Part shown: one piece after another, positions 21,548 through 30,898 of the stretch
Layout: each line of letters starts with the position of its first letter
Position numbering within the stretch: the first letter of the stretch is position 1
Made by a program: the position numbers and the translations under genes
The notes under the pieces: generated by a model
What the model was told of the DNA's origin: nothing
Seen by the model: only the letters and a program-made list of their open reading frames with translations
Databases searched by the model: none
Source of the DNA: an uncultured SAR86 cluster bacterium
GTDB taxonomy: Bacteria > Pseudomonadota > Gammaproteobacteria > Magnimaribacterales > D2472
NCBI GenBank assembly: GCA_902595065.1
Contig: CACJOM010000001.1
Coordinates: forward strand, 1 to 64,000
DNA length: 64,000 nt
Reading direction: 5' to 3'

Positions 21548-21946
21548 ATGGCTAAAAAATATGTAAATTTCAGAGTTGGCGGTTCCCCTTATAAAGTCAC
21601 AGATGATTATTCTGTATGGACAAATGATTTATTGGGTAAAATCATAGCCAGTAAAACGGTAATCCAGCCTGGTAAATCTACTGTTGGTCATAGACTTAGC
21701 GACTCGGATGTTGTCTATATTATCGTTAATGGCAGAGGAATGATGGAAGTTATTGAATACATGAATTCAATGGAAGGTCATGGCAAAGATCCCAGCCAGG
21801 GCATCGAACATCAAGATTCATTCGCATTAACTGCAGGCGATGTAGTTCTGGTTCAATCCGGGGACTTCGTGAAAGTAATAAATGAATCAGAGCATGATCA
21901 ACTTACTTATTTAAGAGTATTCGATAGAGAGGGTTGGAGAATCTAA
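21548..21946 (+). CDS. single-domain cupin protein
   Basis: 132 residues forming one cupin barrel. Motif 1-like region: GHRLSDSDVVYIIVNGRGMMEV; motif 2-like region: ALTAGDVVLVQSGDFVKVIN. Metal-ligand positions are only partly kept (one His, no clear HxH pair), so it may bind a small molecule rather than act as a metal enzyme. An SD-like TAGGA lies about 8 nt before ATG. Its stop is 1 bp from the convergent thrS stop. Substrate unknown. Confidence 0.7.
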   Translation: MAKKYVNFRVGGSPYKVTDDYSVWTNDLLGKIIASKTVIQPGKSTVGHRLSDSDVVYIIVNGRGMMEVIEYMNSMEGHGKDPSQGIEHQDSFALTAGDVVLVQSGDFVKVINESEHDQLTYLRVFDREGWRI

Positions 21947-21947
21947 T

Positions 21948-23891
21948 TTAATTTGGAGGGCTTGAGTCATTGCTTAACAACTCAACTGCTTCATCAATTG
22001 AATAAGTATTTGTCTCATTTTCACGTAAATTTCTGATAGATACAGTCCCTGCTGCCATCTCCTCTTTACCAATCACCGCCATCAATGGGACCTTAGCATT
22101 GCTATGTTCTCTGATTTTATAGCCAATTTTTTCATTTCTATCATCTAGCTCAACACGTAAATTAATTGCATTAAATTTTTCCTTTAAAGTCATTGCAAAC
22201 TCATTGGCTTCTTCGGTAACTGTTAAAATTGATAACTGGATTGGAGCTAACCATAAAGGCAATTTACCGGAATAATTTTCAATTAAAATGCCAATAAATC
22301 TTTCAAAAGAGCCAAGAATTGCTCTATGCATCATGACAGGTTGATGCTTGGCGCCATCTTCCCCTATGTACTCAGCATCTAATCTATCTGGCAGATTAAA
22401 ATCAGCTTGGAAAGTTCCACATTGCCATTCACGACCGATTGCATCAGTCAAAACAAAATCAAGTTTTGGGCCATAAAAAGCTCCATCTCCTGCTTCAACG
22501 GTATAAGGGATATCAAGTTTTTTAATCGCATTTTCTAAAGCAGTCTCTGCTTTATCCCAAACTTCATCTGATCCAACTCTTGTTTCAGGTCTAGTTGATA
22601 ATTTTATATCAAAGGATTCGAAGCCAAGCTCAGTATAAATCTCGGACAACAACGATATAAAGTCAGCCGTTTCACTCTCTATTTGATCTTCAGTGCAAAA
22701 AATATGGCCATCATCTTGAGTAAAGCCACGCACCCTCATTAGGCCATGCATGGTGCCTGAAGCTTCATACCTGTGACAGGAACCGAATTCTGCAAGTCTC
22801 ACAGGAAGGTCTTTGTAGGATTTAAGACCTTGATTATAAACTTGAACATGACAGGGGCAGTTCATGGGTTTAAGAGCATTCACTCTTTTCTCATTAGCGT
22901 GCTCTTCATCAATTTCAGTGATGAACATATTTTCACGATATTTATCCCAGTGGCCTGAAGCCTCCCAGAGTTTACGATCAACAACTAAGGGAGTGTTGAT
23001 TTCTTTGTATCCATTGGCAATTTGCTTGTTGCGTATGTAATTTTGCAAAGCTACATATATAGACCAACCTTTTGCATGCCAAAAAACCATTCCAGGTGCC
23101 TCTTCTTGCAAATGAAACAAATCCATTTCTTTAGCAAGTTTGCGATGGTCTCGCTTTTCTGCTTCTTCCAAAAGAGTTAAATATTTTTTTAGATCTTTTT
23201 CATTTTTCCAGGCCGTGCCATAGATTCTAGAAAGCATTTCATTTTGTGAGTCTCCCTTCCAATATGCTCCAGCGATCTTGGTTAGTTTAAAGGCTCCAAC
23301 TTTTTCTAAACTTGGTAAATGAGGGCCACGACATAAATCTATAAAACCGGTATCACCTTGATTGTAGAGCTGGAAATTATCTTCTTGTTCAGAGTCTTCG
23401 ATAATCTTAACTTTGTAATCTTCTTTGGCGTCAGCAAAGCTCTTAATGGCCTCTTTCTTTGAATGAATCGTTTTGGTAATGACAGATTTTTCAGAAACAA
23501 TCTTCTCCATTTCTTTTTCAATTTTTGGCAAATCGTCTATAGAAACCCTCTCATCAGATAAAAAATCATAGTAAAAACCATTTTCAATAGTTGGACCAAT
23601 AGCTAATTTAGCTTTTGGATAAAGATTTTTTATAGCTCGAGCTAACACCTGAGCTGCAACTGTGTGCCGCATAATTTCAAGACCTTCATCTGATTCAATT
23701 GTAAAAATAGAGATATCGGCATCCTGACTAACAACGTCACTCAGGTCTCTTTGCTCACCATTTACACTAAACGCAACAGCAGCTTTAGCCAGACCAGCGC
23801 CAATCATGTTGGCAATTTCTAACCCGCTTATACCAACAGGAGCCTGCTTCTGAGATCCGTCAGGGAGTGTGATTGTAATTTCTTTACTCAT
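21948..23891 (-). CDS. thrS: threonyl-tRNA synthetase
   Basis: 647 residues with an N-terminal TGS domain (MSKEITITLPDGSQKQ), the editing domain, and the class II catalytic core with zinc ligand motif MNCPCHVQVYN. Class II motif 2 is FGSCHRYEASGTMHGLMRVRGF. A C-terminal anticodon-binding domain follows (WLAPIQLSILTV). It charges tRNA-Thr. The usual infC-rpmI-rplT genes do not follow; instead it converges with the cupin gene. Confidence 0.97.
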   Translation of the reverse strand: MSKEITITLPDGSQKQAPVGISGLEIANMIGAGLAKAAVAFSVNGEQRDLSDVVSQDADISIFTIESDEGLEIMRHTVAAQVLARAIKNLYPKAKLAIGPTIENGFYYDFLSDERVSIDDLPKIEKEMEKIVSEKSVITKTIHSKKEAIKSFADAKEDYKVKIIEDSEQEDNFQLYNQGDTGFIDLCRGPHLPSLEKVGAFKLTKIAGAYWKGDSQNEMLSRIYGTAWKNEKDLKKYLTLLEEAEKRDHRKLAKEMDLFHLQEEAPGMVFWHAKGWSIYVALQNYIRNKQIANGYKEINTPLVVDRKLWEASGHWDKYRENMFITEIDEEHANEKRVNALKPMNCPCHVQVYNQGLKSYKDLPVRLAEFGSCHRYEASGTMHGLMRVRGFTQDDGHIFCTEDQIESETADFISLLSEIYTELGFESFDIKLSTRPETRVGSDEVWDKAETALENAIKKLDIPYTVEAGDGAFYGPKLDFVLTDAIGREWQCGTFQADFNLPDRLDAEYIGEDGAKHQPVMMHRAILGSFERFIGILIENYSGKLPLWLAPIQLSILTVTEEANEFAMTLKEKFNAINLRVELDDRNEKIGYKIREHSNAKVPLMAVIGKEEMAAGTVSIRNLRENETNTYSIDEAVELLSNDSSPPN

Positions 23892-24019
23892 GGTATTGGT
23901 CCTTGCGCCCCATTCTAATATTTTTAACTCGAAAGGTATATTTTCAGCAGCACTTTATATTAAACACTCTTTAATTTAACATGAAGAAAAGTTTTAATTT
24001 ACAAAGTTTAGGAGTCATT

Positions 24020-24313
24020 ATGGCAGTAAGTGTTTTACTTAGCGGAACTTTAAAGGATGGGTTGGTTGATCAATTTTCAGGAATTTGCACTGAGGCTTTT
24101 CATGTCACACGTGCATTTGATGGGTGCCAAAATATTAATCTCACATTGCATGTTGAAGACCCTCACAAATTTGTCCTTACGGAGGTTTGGGATTCAAAAG
24201 AGCACTATGAAAAATATTTAGCTTTTAGAACAGAAGATGGAACTGTTGGGGCTATTGGCGAGATGTGCGTTGATGGGCCGAATATAGATATATTTGACAT
24301 AACAGACGCTTAA
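24020..24313 (+). CDS. small ABM-like (antibiotic biosynthesis monooxygenase fold) protein
   Basis: I choose the ATG at 24020, which follows a strong Shine-Dalgarno (AGGAG at 24010-24014, 5 nt spacing), over the in-frame ATG at 23981. The 97-residue product is a single ferredoxin-like dimeric barrel unit: AVSVLLSGTLKDGLVDQF, then CQNINLTLHVEDP, then LTEVWDSKEHYEKYLAF. This WDS..H..Y pattern is typical of quinol-monooxygenase/ABM proteins. The exact reaction is unknown. tRNA-Arg follows 5 bp after its stop. Confidence 0.65.
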   Translation: MAVSVLLSGTLKDGLVDQFSGICTEAFHVTRAFDGCQNINLTLHVEDPHKFVLTEVWDSKEHYEKYLAFRTEDGTVGAIGEMCVDGPNIDIFDITDA

Positions 24314-24318
24314 TAAAA

Positions 24319-24393
24319 GCCTTCTTAGTTAAACGGATATAACAACTCCCTCCTAAGGAGTAGTTCTAGGTTCGATTCCTGGAGAGGGCACCA
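24319..24393 (+). tRNA. tRNA-Arg (anticodon CCU)
   Basis: The cloverleaf can be drawn: acceptor GCCTTCT pairs with AGAGGGC, the anticodon stem is ACTCC/GGAGT, and the 7-nt loop CTCCTAA gives anticodon CCT (reads AGG). The T-stem CTAGG/CCTGG surrounds TTCGATT. CCA is encoded. A run of seven T follows directly and could act as an end signal. Confidence 0.93.
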
Positions 24394-24412
24394 TTTTTTT
24401 GGAAGAATTGGA

Positions 24413-25618
24413 ATGTTTAAAAAATTACTAGGTCTTTTTACGATCATCCTCTTGATTGCGATCTTTGCATATAAAGATCTTTATACACGGGTGATGGTTA
24501 TCGGAACGCTTTTTTCAGGAGAAGAGCAGTATGAAAATTTAAATAGGTTCTACAAATTCATTGATTCATCAACCTTATCGCCCTCTTCTAAACCTTTACA
24601 TTTTAAATCCAGCAAAGCTATTTCTTTACCAGCAAGCTTTAATTTCAATAATGCAGTAATTGGTACTGAGAATTTTCTCCAGCGAACAGATACTAGCGCT
24701 TTATTGGTTCTTAAAAATGGAGAAATTCAATTTGAAAAGTACTGGTTAACTGGAGGAGAAAATATTCAGTGGATGTCTATGTCTGTTGCCAAAAGCTTTA
24801 TTTCTGCTCTAGTTGGCATTGCAATAAGAGATGGTCATATCAAGAATATAGAAGAAGCAATTTCAGATTATGTGCCTGAATTAAAAAATTCACCATATAA
24901 CAATGTGCGTATAAAGGATGTATTGCAAATGTCTTCCGGCGCATCATGGAACGAGGATTACAGTGATCCTGAATCAGATATCAATCGATGGGCTAAAATT
25001 TTTGCTTTAGGCGGTTCGTTCGATGAATTTATTCAAACCTTAAGTTATGACTTCAAGCCTGGAACAAGAAATCATTACAATTCTATGGATACACAAGCTC
25101 TTGGCATGTTAGTTAATCGGGCTACGGGAAAAACAATTACTAGCTACATGACAGAAATGCTCTGGCATCCAATGGGTGCTTCTAATGAGGGTTATTGGCT
25201 GCTTGATTCTGAAGGCATGGAAATGGCATTTGCTGGACTAAATGTTACTGCAAGAGATTATGCAAAATTTGGAGAGCTTTACCGTTTAGATGGCAAATTA
25301 AATGGACAACAAATTGTTCCTAAATCTTGGGTAAAAGATTCGATCACTCCAGATGGACCACATCTAACTCCAGGGGATAACCCTCTATCTGATTACCCCT
25401 TGGGATATGGCTATCAGTGGTGGGTGCCTGGAGGTGATAAAGGTGAATTCATGGCAATTGGGGTTTACAATCAGATGATTTATGTTGCACCAGAATCAAG
25501 CATGGTGATTGTAAAATTATCTGCCAACAGCTCATATGGAACTGCTGAAGACACAGATATGGCGAGCGAACTTGAGACAATTGAATTTTTTAGAGCTATT
25601 GCAAACAAGAACCTTTGA
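24413..25618 (+). CDS. serine beta-lactamase-like hydrolase (class C / esterase family)
   Basis: 401 residues with one N-terminal membrane helix (about 5-20). The nucleophile motif S-V-A-K lies at residues 124-127, within MSMSVAKSFISALVG. The second motif, Y-N-S, is in RNHYNSMDTQALG, and the C-terminal region QWWVPGGDKGEFMAIGVYNQ supplies the third element. The family covers class C beta-lactamases, penicillin-binding esterases and 6-aminohexanoate-dimer-hydrolase-like enzymes; this one looks closer to the latter, and no antibiotic role can be claimed. Probably anchored with a periplasmic catalytic domain. It follows tRNA-Arg. Confidence 0.85.
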   Translation: MFKKLLGLFTIILLIAIFAYKDLYTRVMVIGTLFSGEEQYENLNRFYKFIDSSTLSPSSKPLHFKSSKAISLPASFNFNNAVIGTENFLQRTDTSALLVLKNGEIQFEKYWLTGGENIQWMSMSVAKSFISALVGIAIRDGHIKNIEEAISDYVPELKNSPYNNVRIKDVLQMSSGASWNEDYSDPESDINRWAKIFALGGSFDEFIQTLSYDFKPGTRNHYNSMDTQALGMLVNRATGKTITSYMTEMLWHPMGASNEGYWLLDSEGMEMAFAGLNVTARDYAKFGELYRLDGKLNGQQIVPKSWVKDSITPDGPHLTPGDNPLSDYPLGYGYQWWVPGGDKGEFMAIGVYNQMIYVAPESSMVIVKLSANSSYGTAEDTDMASELETIEFFRAIANKNL

Positions 25619-25648
25619 TTAATTTACTCCTTCTCTTATGAGAGAAAT

Positions 25649-25939
25649 TTAAAAACAATCCAAAGCATCCAAAACCATATGGATGGTTAAACCAATTCCA
25701 ATTAATCTAGTTTTTGAAAAAAAACTCATAGCTAGATAGATACCAATCAACCAATACTGATGGAGGGGATGGAATCCTATGCTGCAACGATTAGCGTCGT
25801 AAATTGGGCTCGCCAATAAATGATCCAAGTCAACCAACATGGTTGCTATCATTATTAAATAAGACAACTTCCAATTTTTTTTAAAAAAAAGAAAAGCAAT
25901 TAATAAAGGAGCTATAAAATGCAGAGCTAGATGAAACAT
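25649..25939 (-). CDS. DUF6122 family small membrane protein
   Basis: 96 residues with three to four membrane helices. The very conserved cores MLVDLDHLLASPIYD and NRCSIGFHPLHQYW, with HMVLDALDC at the end, match the DUF6122 family of uncharacterised inner-membrane proteins. The acidic/histidine motifs (DLDH, HPLH, H..LD) resemble those of the YdjM-type membrane-bound metal-dependent hydrolases, suggesting a metal site; this is inference. It is the last gene of the minus-strand block. Confidence 0.75.
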   Translation of the reverse strand: MFHLALHFIAPLLIAFLFFKKNWKLSYLIMIATMLVDLDHLLASPIYDANRCSIGFHPLHQYWLIGIYLAMSFFSKTRLIGIGLTIHMVLDALDCF

Positions 25940-25985
25940 ATGCTCATTATTTTTCTATTTCTGTAATTCCCATGCGCATTTGTAA

Positions 25986-27224
25986 CTAAATAATTCTTTC
26001 GGGCTCTTGGATTTGGCTCGCAAAAACTGCAGCAACAAGAGCAAAACATCCCATAATATTGAAAGCTACAAAGTAAGTATCTTGAAAACCTATCAATATG
26101 CTTGTTATTAGAATTCCAATTGGTTGAAGCGGCGAAATAATTGGAGATGATATACCTCTGGCTTTCCCAAGATTATGTGCCCCAAAAGTTCTTAGGTAAC
26201 ACGCAGTCATTAGAGGAGTTGCAGCACCAAAACCTAGACCAAAAATTAATGCGCTTATAAAAAATATAATTGGTTCATTGAAATAAGTAATTCCAAAGAT
26301 TCCAATTGCTTGAAGGAACATAGCCATCATTGAAGGATGTGCAGCCTTCATCAAGTCCATGAGATATCCAAATATTATTTTTCCTAGGACTCCACCAAAA
26401 GCAGATAGAGCATAAGCAAAAACATATTGTTTAACAGGAAGGCCTAAAAGATTCCAAGTTTCATCTAGCCCCATTCTGCTTGCATGAACTGGTAAAAAAG
26501 CAAGCACACCCATCATTGAGAGAAATTGAAAGGCGAATGCTAAGGAGATCATCCAAAAAACTTTTTTAGATAAAAGATCTTTTGCAGTTATTTCCTGAAT
26601 TAAAGATTCTTCTTCATTATCTTTTTTTATGCCATCTTTAAATTGATTAACAGTCTTTGGATCATCAATCACAGTAAAAAAGATCAGAGGTAACAAAATG
26701 AAAAGAACTATAGAAGCAAAGATTACATAAACATTTCTCCACCCCACTAAATCAAGAAGAGGATCAACAACCAAAGGAAGAACAACCCCTGAAAAGGAAA
26801 TACCTATTGCTGCAATACCCAGCGCTCTGCCAGCATTTTTATCAAACCAATTTGAGATTAATTTAGCTACGGCTAAATTTCCCATCATAATAGATCCCAG
26901 GGCAAGAATGGTAAGATAAATTGTCATAAGAGACCAAAAAGAATTTATGAAACTTAAAGAGAAAAGTCCTGCGGCATAAATTATAGCCCCGATAATCATA
27001 AAATTTTTAACAGAATATTTATCAAGAGCACGACCTACGAAAATTGCCAAAATTCCTACAGGTATAAAATAGAATGCAGAAACCATTCCGAGCTGACTTT
27101 CGGTGATGCCTAGTTCTGATATTAGGTAAGGCCAAATAACAGGAAAGCTATAAAAAATGAAACCTACAACAGTGAATTCAAGGGTAAGACCCGTAAATAC
27201 CATTCTCCACCCAAAAAACTTCAT
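25986..27224 (-). CDS. MFS transporter (monocarboxylate/OFA-like)
   Basis: 412 residues with twelve predicted membrane helices in two halves. The half-to-half loop (about 190-215) is charged (DDPKTVNQFKDGIKKDNEEE). The first-loop motif between helices 2 and 3 reads GRALDKYSVKNFMIIG. The sequence style (GWRMVFTGLTLEF, LGRARGISSP-like segment) resembles the oxalate/formate and monocarboxylate porter groups. The substrate is unknown. Because it lies in the same gene run as fadD3 and the Rieske genes, uptake of a steroid or its acid intermediate is possible, but this is speculation. Confidence 0.82.
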   Translation of the reverse strand: MKFFGWRMVFTGLTLEFTVVGFIFYSFPVIWPYLISELGITESQLGMVSAFYFIPVGILAIFVGRALDKYSVKNFMIIGAIIYAAGLFSLSFINSFWSLMTIYLTILALGSIMMGNLAVAKLISNWFDKNAGRALGIAAIGISFSGVVLPLVVDPLLDLVGWRNVYVIFASIVLFILLPLIFFTVIDDPKTVNQFKDGIKKDNEEESLIQEITAKDLLSKKVFWMISLAFAFQFLSMMGVLAFLPVHASRMGLDETWNLLGLPVKQYVFAYALSAFGGVLGKIIFGYLMDLMKAAHPSMMAMFLQAIGIFGITYFNEPIIFFISALIFGLGFGAATPLMTACYLRTFGAHNLGKARGISSPIISPLQPIGILITSILIGFQDTYFVAFNIMGCFALVAAVFASQIQEPERII

Positions 27225-27229
27225 TTTTT

Positions 27230-27922
27230 TTACCCTCTTAGACCGCTAGCCTTTTTCGCATAGAAAGCTATCGTTCCAGAGTACACATCCATAAGTATGT
27301 GAGCGATGATAACAATCACTATACTCTCAAAAAATAAATATATGCCGCAAAAAAATACGCCGACAAGAGCTGTTTTAATAACATGCTTCCAGCCAAGGTA
27401 TAGGTGCCAAAGACCAAAAATAAAACTACTACCAAAAACAGCGATTATCCAATCTGTTTGCAACTCAATGAAGTTATACAGATACCATCGAAAAATGAGT
27501 TCTTCGCATATGCCAGCACTAACAGATACTAGCAATGTAAATAACAAAAAATCTTTACGTGACTCAGGCAATAAATCATTCAATGAATCACCTCCCTCTT
27601 CAAAAGCCTTCAATGTATGAATCCTTAGATCTTCATTTTTTTTAATTGAAAAAATCATATATTGAATATAGACAAAAAATATAATGAAAATAAAAATTGC
27701 CAAATAACCTTTCCAATCTATAGATGGAAAGAACATAGGAGGCTCGACACTTAATGCGCCTTGAGAAAAGCTAAACAATAAAAAACTTGTAATAGCCCAA
27801 AGCATTAATGCTATTTTTATGTACTCAACACTTCTGCTTTTAAATTTGTATTTTTCTAGGACTAAATCGACTATTGGAATTAGCAATATTGTAGATAGCA
27901 ATATAATCTCCAATCCTTGCAT
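27230..27922 (-). CDS. CPBP family intramembrane metalloprotease
   Basis: 230 residues, about seven membrane helices. The Abi/CPBP motifs are present in order: ICEELIFRWYLY (EExxxR), FGLWHLYLGW (FxxxH) and IIAHILMDV (HxxxD). These are glutamate/histidine intramembrane proteases related to Rce1; their substrates in bacteria are mostly unknown. It lies 5 bp from the MFS and dehydrogenase genes on either side. Confidence 0.87.
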   Translation of the reverse strand: MQGLEIILLSTILLIPIVDLVLEKYKFKSRSVEYIKIALMLWAITSFLLFSFSQGALSVEPPMFFPSIDWKGYLAIFIFIIFFVYIQYMIFSIKKNEDLRIHTLKAFEEGGDSLNDLLPESRKDFLLFTLLVSVSAGICEELIFRWYLYNFIELQTDWIIAVFGSSFIFGLWHLYLGWKHVIKTALVGVFFCGIYLFFESIVIVIIAHILMDVYSGTIAFYAKKASGLRG

Positions 27923-27927
27923 TTTAT

Positions 27928-28902
27928 TTATTCTGAATAAAGATTTTTTATTTGATCGCCGTTATGAATATTTTTAATATTTTGAAAAAATAACTCGAAT
28001 GCCCGCTCTAAAGATAGCAATGAGTGAGCGGAATCATGGGCTGAAATAAAACAATTTTTAGCCGTCCAAAGTGAAGAATTAGCATCTAGAGGCTCAACTT
28101 TAGTGGTATCTAATGCGGCAGCAGCAATTTTTCCATCGTTAAGTGCGTTGGCAAGATCATCTTCATTAATTGCAGTACCTCTACCTACGTTTATTATCAT
28201 GGCTGAGCTATTAAGTTTTTCTAAAATATCTACATTTATAATATCTCTTGTGTGTGAGCTATCAGGTAATGCAAGCACCAAATAATCAGTTAATGGAAGT
28301 AATTCCTCAAACCGATCCAGTCCAAATACTTCATCAGCATACTCATCGTCTTGCGGATTGCGTCTGATCCCAGTTACCCTCATTCCAAACGCTTTGCCTA
28401 ACTTTGCCACCTGGCTGCCAATGCCTCCATAGCCCAGGATCACCAATGTCTTATTAGTAAGCTCACCATCTCCTGCTATTGGAGCCCAGTTTTTAGATTG
28501 CTGATATTCAATATGATGATCGATTCTCTTGTTCCATCTTAGGATTTGCGAGAAAACATAATGGGCAATTGGAATTGCATAAACACTACTTGCATTAGCG
28601 ATGTGAACATTTTCAATTTTTAAAACATCCTGCAATATTGGCGCATCCATTCCAGCAAAGCCACTTTGAAGAAATTTCATTCGTTTGGCCAAGCTCAATA
28701 AGGCATTATGAATTTTTGGATTATCCCTAGCCGCAAATAAGAACTGATAGCACATAAATAAAGCATCAGATTCTGGAATGGTCTCCCAGTCTGGTTCATT
28801 AGAGTCTAAAGGATTAAGTGCAATAATTTCCATTGAAGGGTCAAAGGAAAGCAACTTAGATCTATACAACTTATCATTATCTTTAGAAATAACAATTCTC
28901 AT
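27928..28902 (-). CDS. D-2-hydroxyacid dehydrogenase, NAD(P)-binding
   Basis: 324 residues of the 2-hydroxyacid dehydrogenase family. Rossmann motif LVILGYGGIGSQVAKLGKAF, active-site arginine in INVGRGTAINE, glutamate in DTTKVEPL, and a histidine in FISAHDSAHS. It would interconvert a 2-keto and a 2-hydroxy acid. It shares 1 bp with fadD3, so it is translationally coupled to the steroid genes, but no such dehydrogenase is a standard member of that pathway. Confidence 0.87.
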   Translation of the reverse strand: MRIVISKDNDKLYRSKLLSFDPSMEIIALNPLDSNEPDWETIPESDALFMCYQFLFAARDNPKIHNALLSLAKRMKFLQSGFAGMDAPILQDVLKIENVHIANASSVYAIPIAHYVFSQILRWNKRIDHHIEYQQSKNWAPIAGDGELTNKTLVILGYGGIGSQVAKLGKAFGMRVTGIRRNPQDDEYADEVFGLDRFEELLPLTDYLVLALPDSSHTRDIINVDILEKLNSSAMIINVGRGTAINEDDLANALNDGKIAAAALDTTKVEPLDANSSLWTAKNCFISAHDSAHSLLSLERAFELFFQNIKNIHNGDQIKNLYSE

Positions 28903-30446
28903 TATTTATCCTTAAGTAGGTATTTCATTATTTTTCCGGCAGCGTTTGTTGGTAATTCTCTCACAAACTCTACCTCTCTTGGAACCTTATAATTAGCCAT
29001 ATTATCTTTGGACCATTGCAGCAGAGACTCAGTATCTAAATCTTGATTAGGTTTTAAGATAACAAAAGCTTTGGCAACCTCGCCCATTCTCTCATCCTCA
29101 ATACCAATTACAGCTGCTTGAGAGATTGCTGGATGATCACACAAAATATTTTCTATTTCAGCTGGGTAAGCATTAAATCCACCCACAATAAACATGTCCT
29201 TACTTCTATCGGTAATTTTTATATAGCCATTAGAATCAAGTGTTCCAATATCACCTGTGTGCAACCAGCCATCACTATCTATGGCTTCTTGAGTAGCCTC
29301 TTGATTATTAAAATAGCCTTGAGTAACGTTATAACCCCTTACCAATATCTCCCCTGGCTCCCCTACAGGTACCTCTTGGTTTTCTTGATTTACACATTTA
29401 ACTTCAACATCGGCAATAGCACAGCCTGATGTAGTTGCAATGGTCTCATAATCATCATCAGGCGTGCACATGGTAACCACGCCAGTGCTTTCTGTGAGCC
29501 CATATGCAGTAATAACGGTTTCAAAACCTAAGGTTTCTTTCATATCCTTAATGAGCTGAATGGGAATAGAGGCAGCTCCAGTAACCCCTAATCTTAATGA
29601 AGATATATCCATAGTTTCTATTAATTGACTGGTTAAAATGGATTGATAAAGAGTTGGAGGACCCGGGAGCATTGAAATTTTTTCTTTATTTATAATCTGA
29701 ATGATCTTTTCTGCATCAAAAATTGGACAAGGATAAGCGGTAACACCACGCATTACTGAGGCCAGCCAGCCAGCCTTATATCCAAAAGTATGGAAAAAAG
29801 GATTAACAATTAGATATCTATCATTCTCATTCAAACCAATATAAGTGGACCAATAATCAAATACTTTGATATTTTGTAAATGTGAAGATATAACACCTTT
29901 AGGTTTTCCGGTTGTGCCAGATGTAAAAATAATATCCGCCATATCTGTTTCAATGACTTCGGGTAGTTGAACATCCAGAGTATTCTCTTTGAGGGTGGAG
30001 AATGGAATTTCAAAATCTGTTGCCTCTATCTCATCAAATGAAATTTGATACTTTAAATATGGAAGATCTTCATTTTCTAAAAGCTTAAAGTAGTCAGTTC
30101 CGAGAAAAGTGTTTAGGCTGAACAAAATTTTGGATTCTGAATTATTTAAAATGTATGCGGCTTCCCTCCCTTTCATTCTTGTGTTGATTGGGACCAAAAC
30201 TCCACCAACCTTGTGAATTGCAATAGCAGCTAGAACCCACTCATTCATGTTTGGAGCCCAAATAGCCACCCTGTCGCCTGGCAAGATATTGAGATCTATT
30301 AAATGAGTAGCAATATTTGTTGATAATTTATCTAGTTCTAAAAAAGATAGGGTCTCATGATCAGAAATTAGAGCAGGTTTAGACCCAAAGTTCTCAGCTT
30401 GGTATTTTATTAACGCTGGTATCGTAAATGAGCTTAGGTTTTTCAA
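28902..30446 (-). CDS. fadD3: acyl-CoA synthetase, FadD3-like (steroid C/D-ring propionate:CoA ligase)
   Basis: 514 residues of the ANL superfamily: P-loop TSGTTGKPKGV, then NPFFHTFGYKAGWLASVMRG, motif YGLTESTGV, hinge region DRSKDMFIVGGFNAYPAEIE and the C-terminal lysine in PTNAAGKIMKYLL. The VNPFFHTFGYKAG stretch is characteristic of FadD3, which activates HIP (the remaining C/D-ring propionate) with CoA. With the ipd, echA20 and fadA6 homologues 10 kb upstream this assignment is well supported by context. It overlaps the Lrp gene by 4 bp. Confidence 0.8.
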   Translation of the reverse strand: MKNLSSFTIPALIKYQAENFGSKPALISDHETLSFLELDKLSTNIATHLIDLNILPGDRVAIWAPNMNEWVLAAIAIHKVGGVLVPINTRMKGREAAYILNNSESKILFSLNTFLGTDYFKLLENEDLPYLKYQISFDEIEATDFEIPFSTLKENTLDVQLPEVIETDMADIIFTSGTTGKPKGVISSHLQNIKVFDYWSTYIGLNENDRYLIVNPFFHTFGYKAGWLASVMRGVTAYPCPIFDAEKIIQIINKEKISMLPGPPTLYQSILTSQLIETMDISSLRLGVTGAASIPIQLIKDMKETLGFETVITAYGLTESTGVVTMCTPDDDYETIATTSGCAIADVEVKCVNQENQEVPVGEPGEILVRGYNVTQGYFNNQEATQEAIDSDGWLHTGDIGTLDSNGYIKITDRSKDMFIVGGFNAYPAEIENILCDHPAISQAAVIGIEDERMGEVAKAFVILKPNQDLDTESLLQWSKDNMANYKVPREVEFVRELPTNAAGKIMKYLLKDK

Positions 30447-30898
30447 TCTAGTATCCTTGCCCAGCGGTAATCATACTTATAATACTTCAACCCGATAGAT
30501 GACTCTGAGAATCTAACGCCTGGTAGAGAAGAGATTTCTTCGTACAAGACTTTTGATAACTTAGTAACATCTTCTGCAAGTACAAATGCCATGAGATCAT
30601 GTCTACCGACAAGGGATGATACAAACCTTACTTCTTTCATTTTTGATAAAGCTTTTGCAACTGCATCTTTAGCTCGAGTCTCAACATCTAATCCAACAAA
30701 AGCAAGAGAAGGATTTTCCATGCGATTAATATTATTAATAACTGAAATTTTAATTACTCTGTTTTTTATTAATTTTTGAATTCTATTTCGAACTGTGCCC
30801 TCAGTCACTCCAATAACTTTTGCCATTTGGTTGTTAGACATTCTTGCATCTGCGCCTAGTAGCTGAATAATTTTTTTGTCCGTTTGATCAAGCTTCAT
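30443..30898 (-). CDS. Lrp/AsnC family transcriptional regulator (second of a pair)
   Basis: I choose the ATG at 30898, giving MKLDQTDKKIIQLL, the normal beginning of the family; the frame is open further upstream but without family similarity. The N-terminal helix-turn-helix (MSNNQMAKVIGVTEGTVRNRIQKLI) is followed by a RAM/Lrp ligand-binding domain (AFVGLDVETRAKDAVAKAL, VRFVSSLVGRHDLMAFVLA). It overlaps its neighbouring paralogue by 11 bp and fadD3 by 4 bp. It probably controls the steroid genes in response to a metabolite, which is inferred from position only. Confidence 0.86.
   Translation of the reverse strand: MKLDQTDKKIIQLLGADARMSNNQMAKVIGVTEGTVRNRIQKLIKNRVIKISVINNINRMENPSLAFVGLDVETRAKDAVAKALSKMKEVRFVSSLVGRHDLMAFVLAEDVTKLSKVLYEEISSLPGVRFSESSIGLKYYKYDYRWARILD

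Noticed and set aside
24413-25618. Antibiotic-resistance beta-lactamase
   Set aside because: The SxxK and YxN motifs only define the broad class C/esterase fold, and the neighbours give no resistance context.
25627-25650. Hairpin TTCTCT-TATG-AGAGAA between convergent genes
   Set aside because: Six-base stem without a T-run on either side; too weak to call a terminator.
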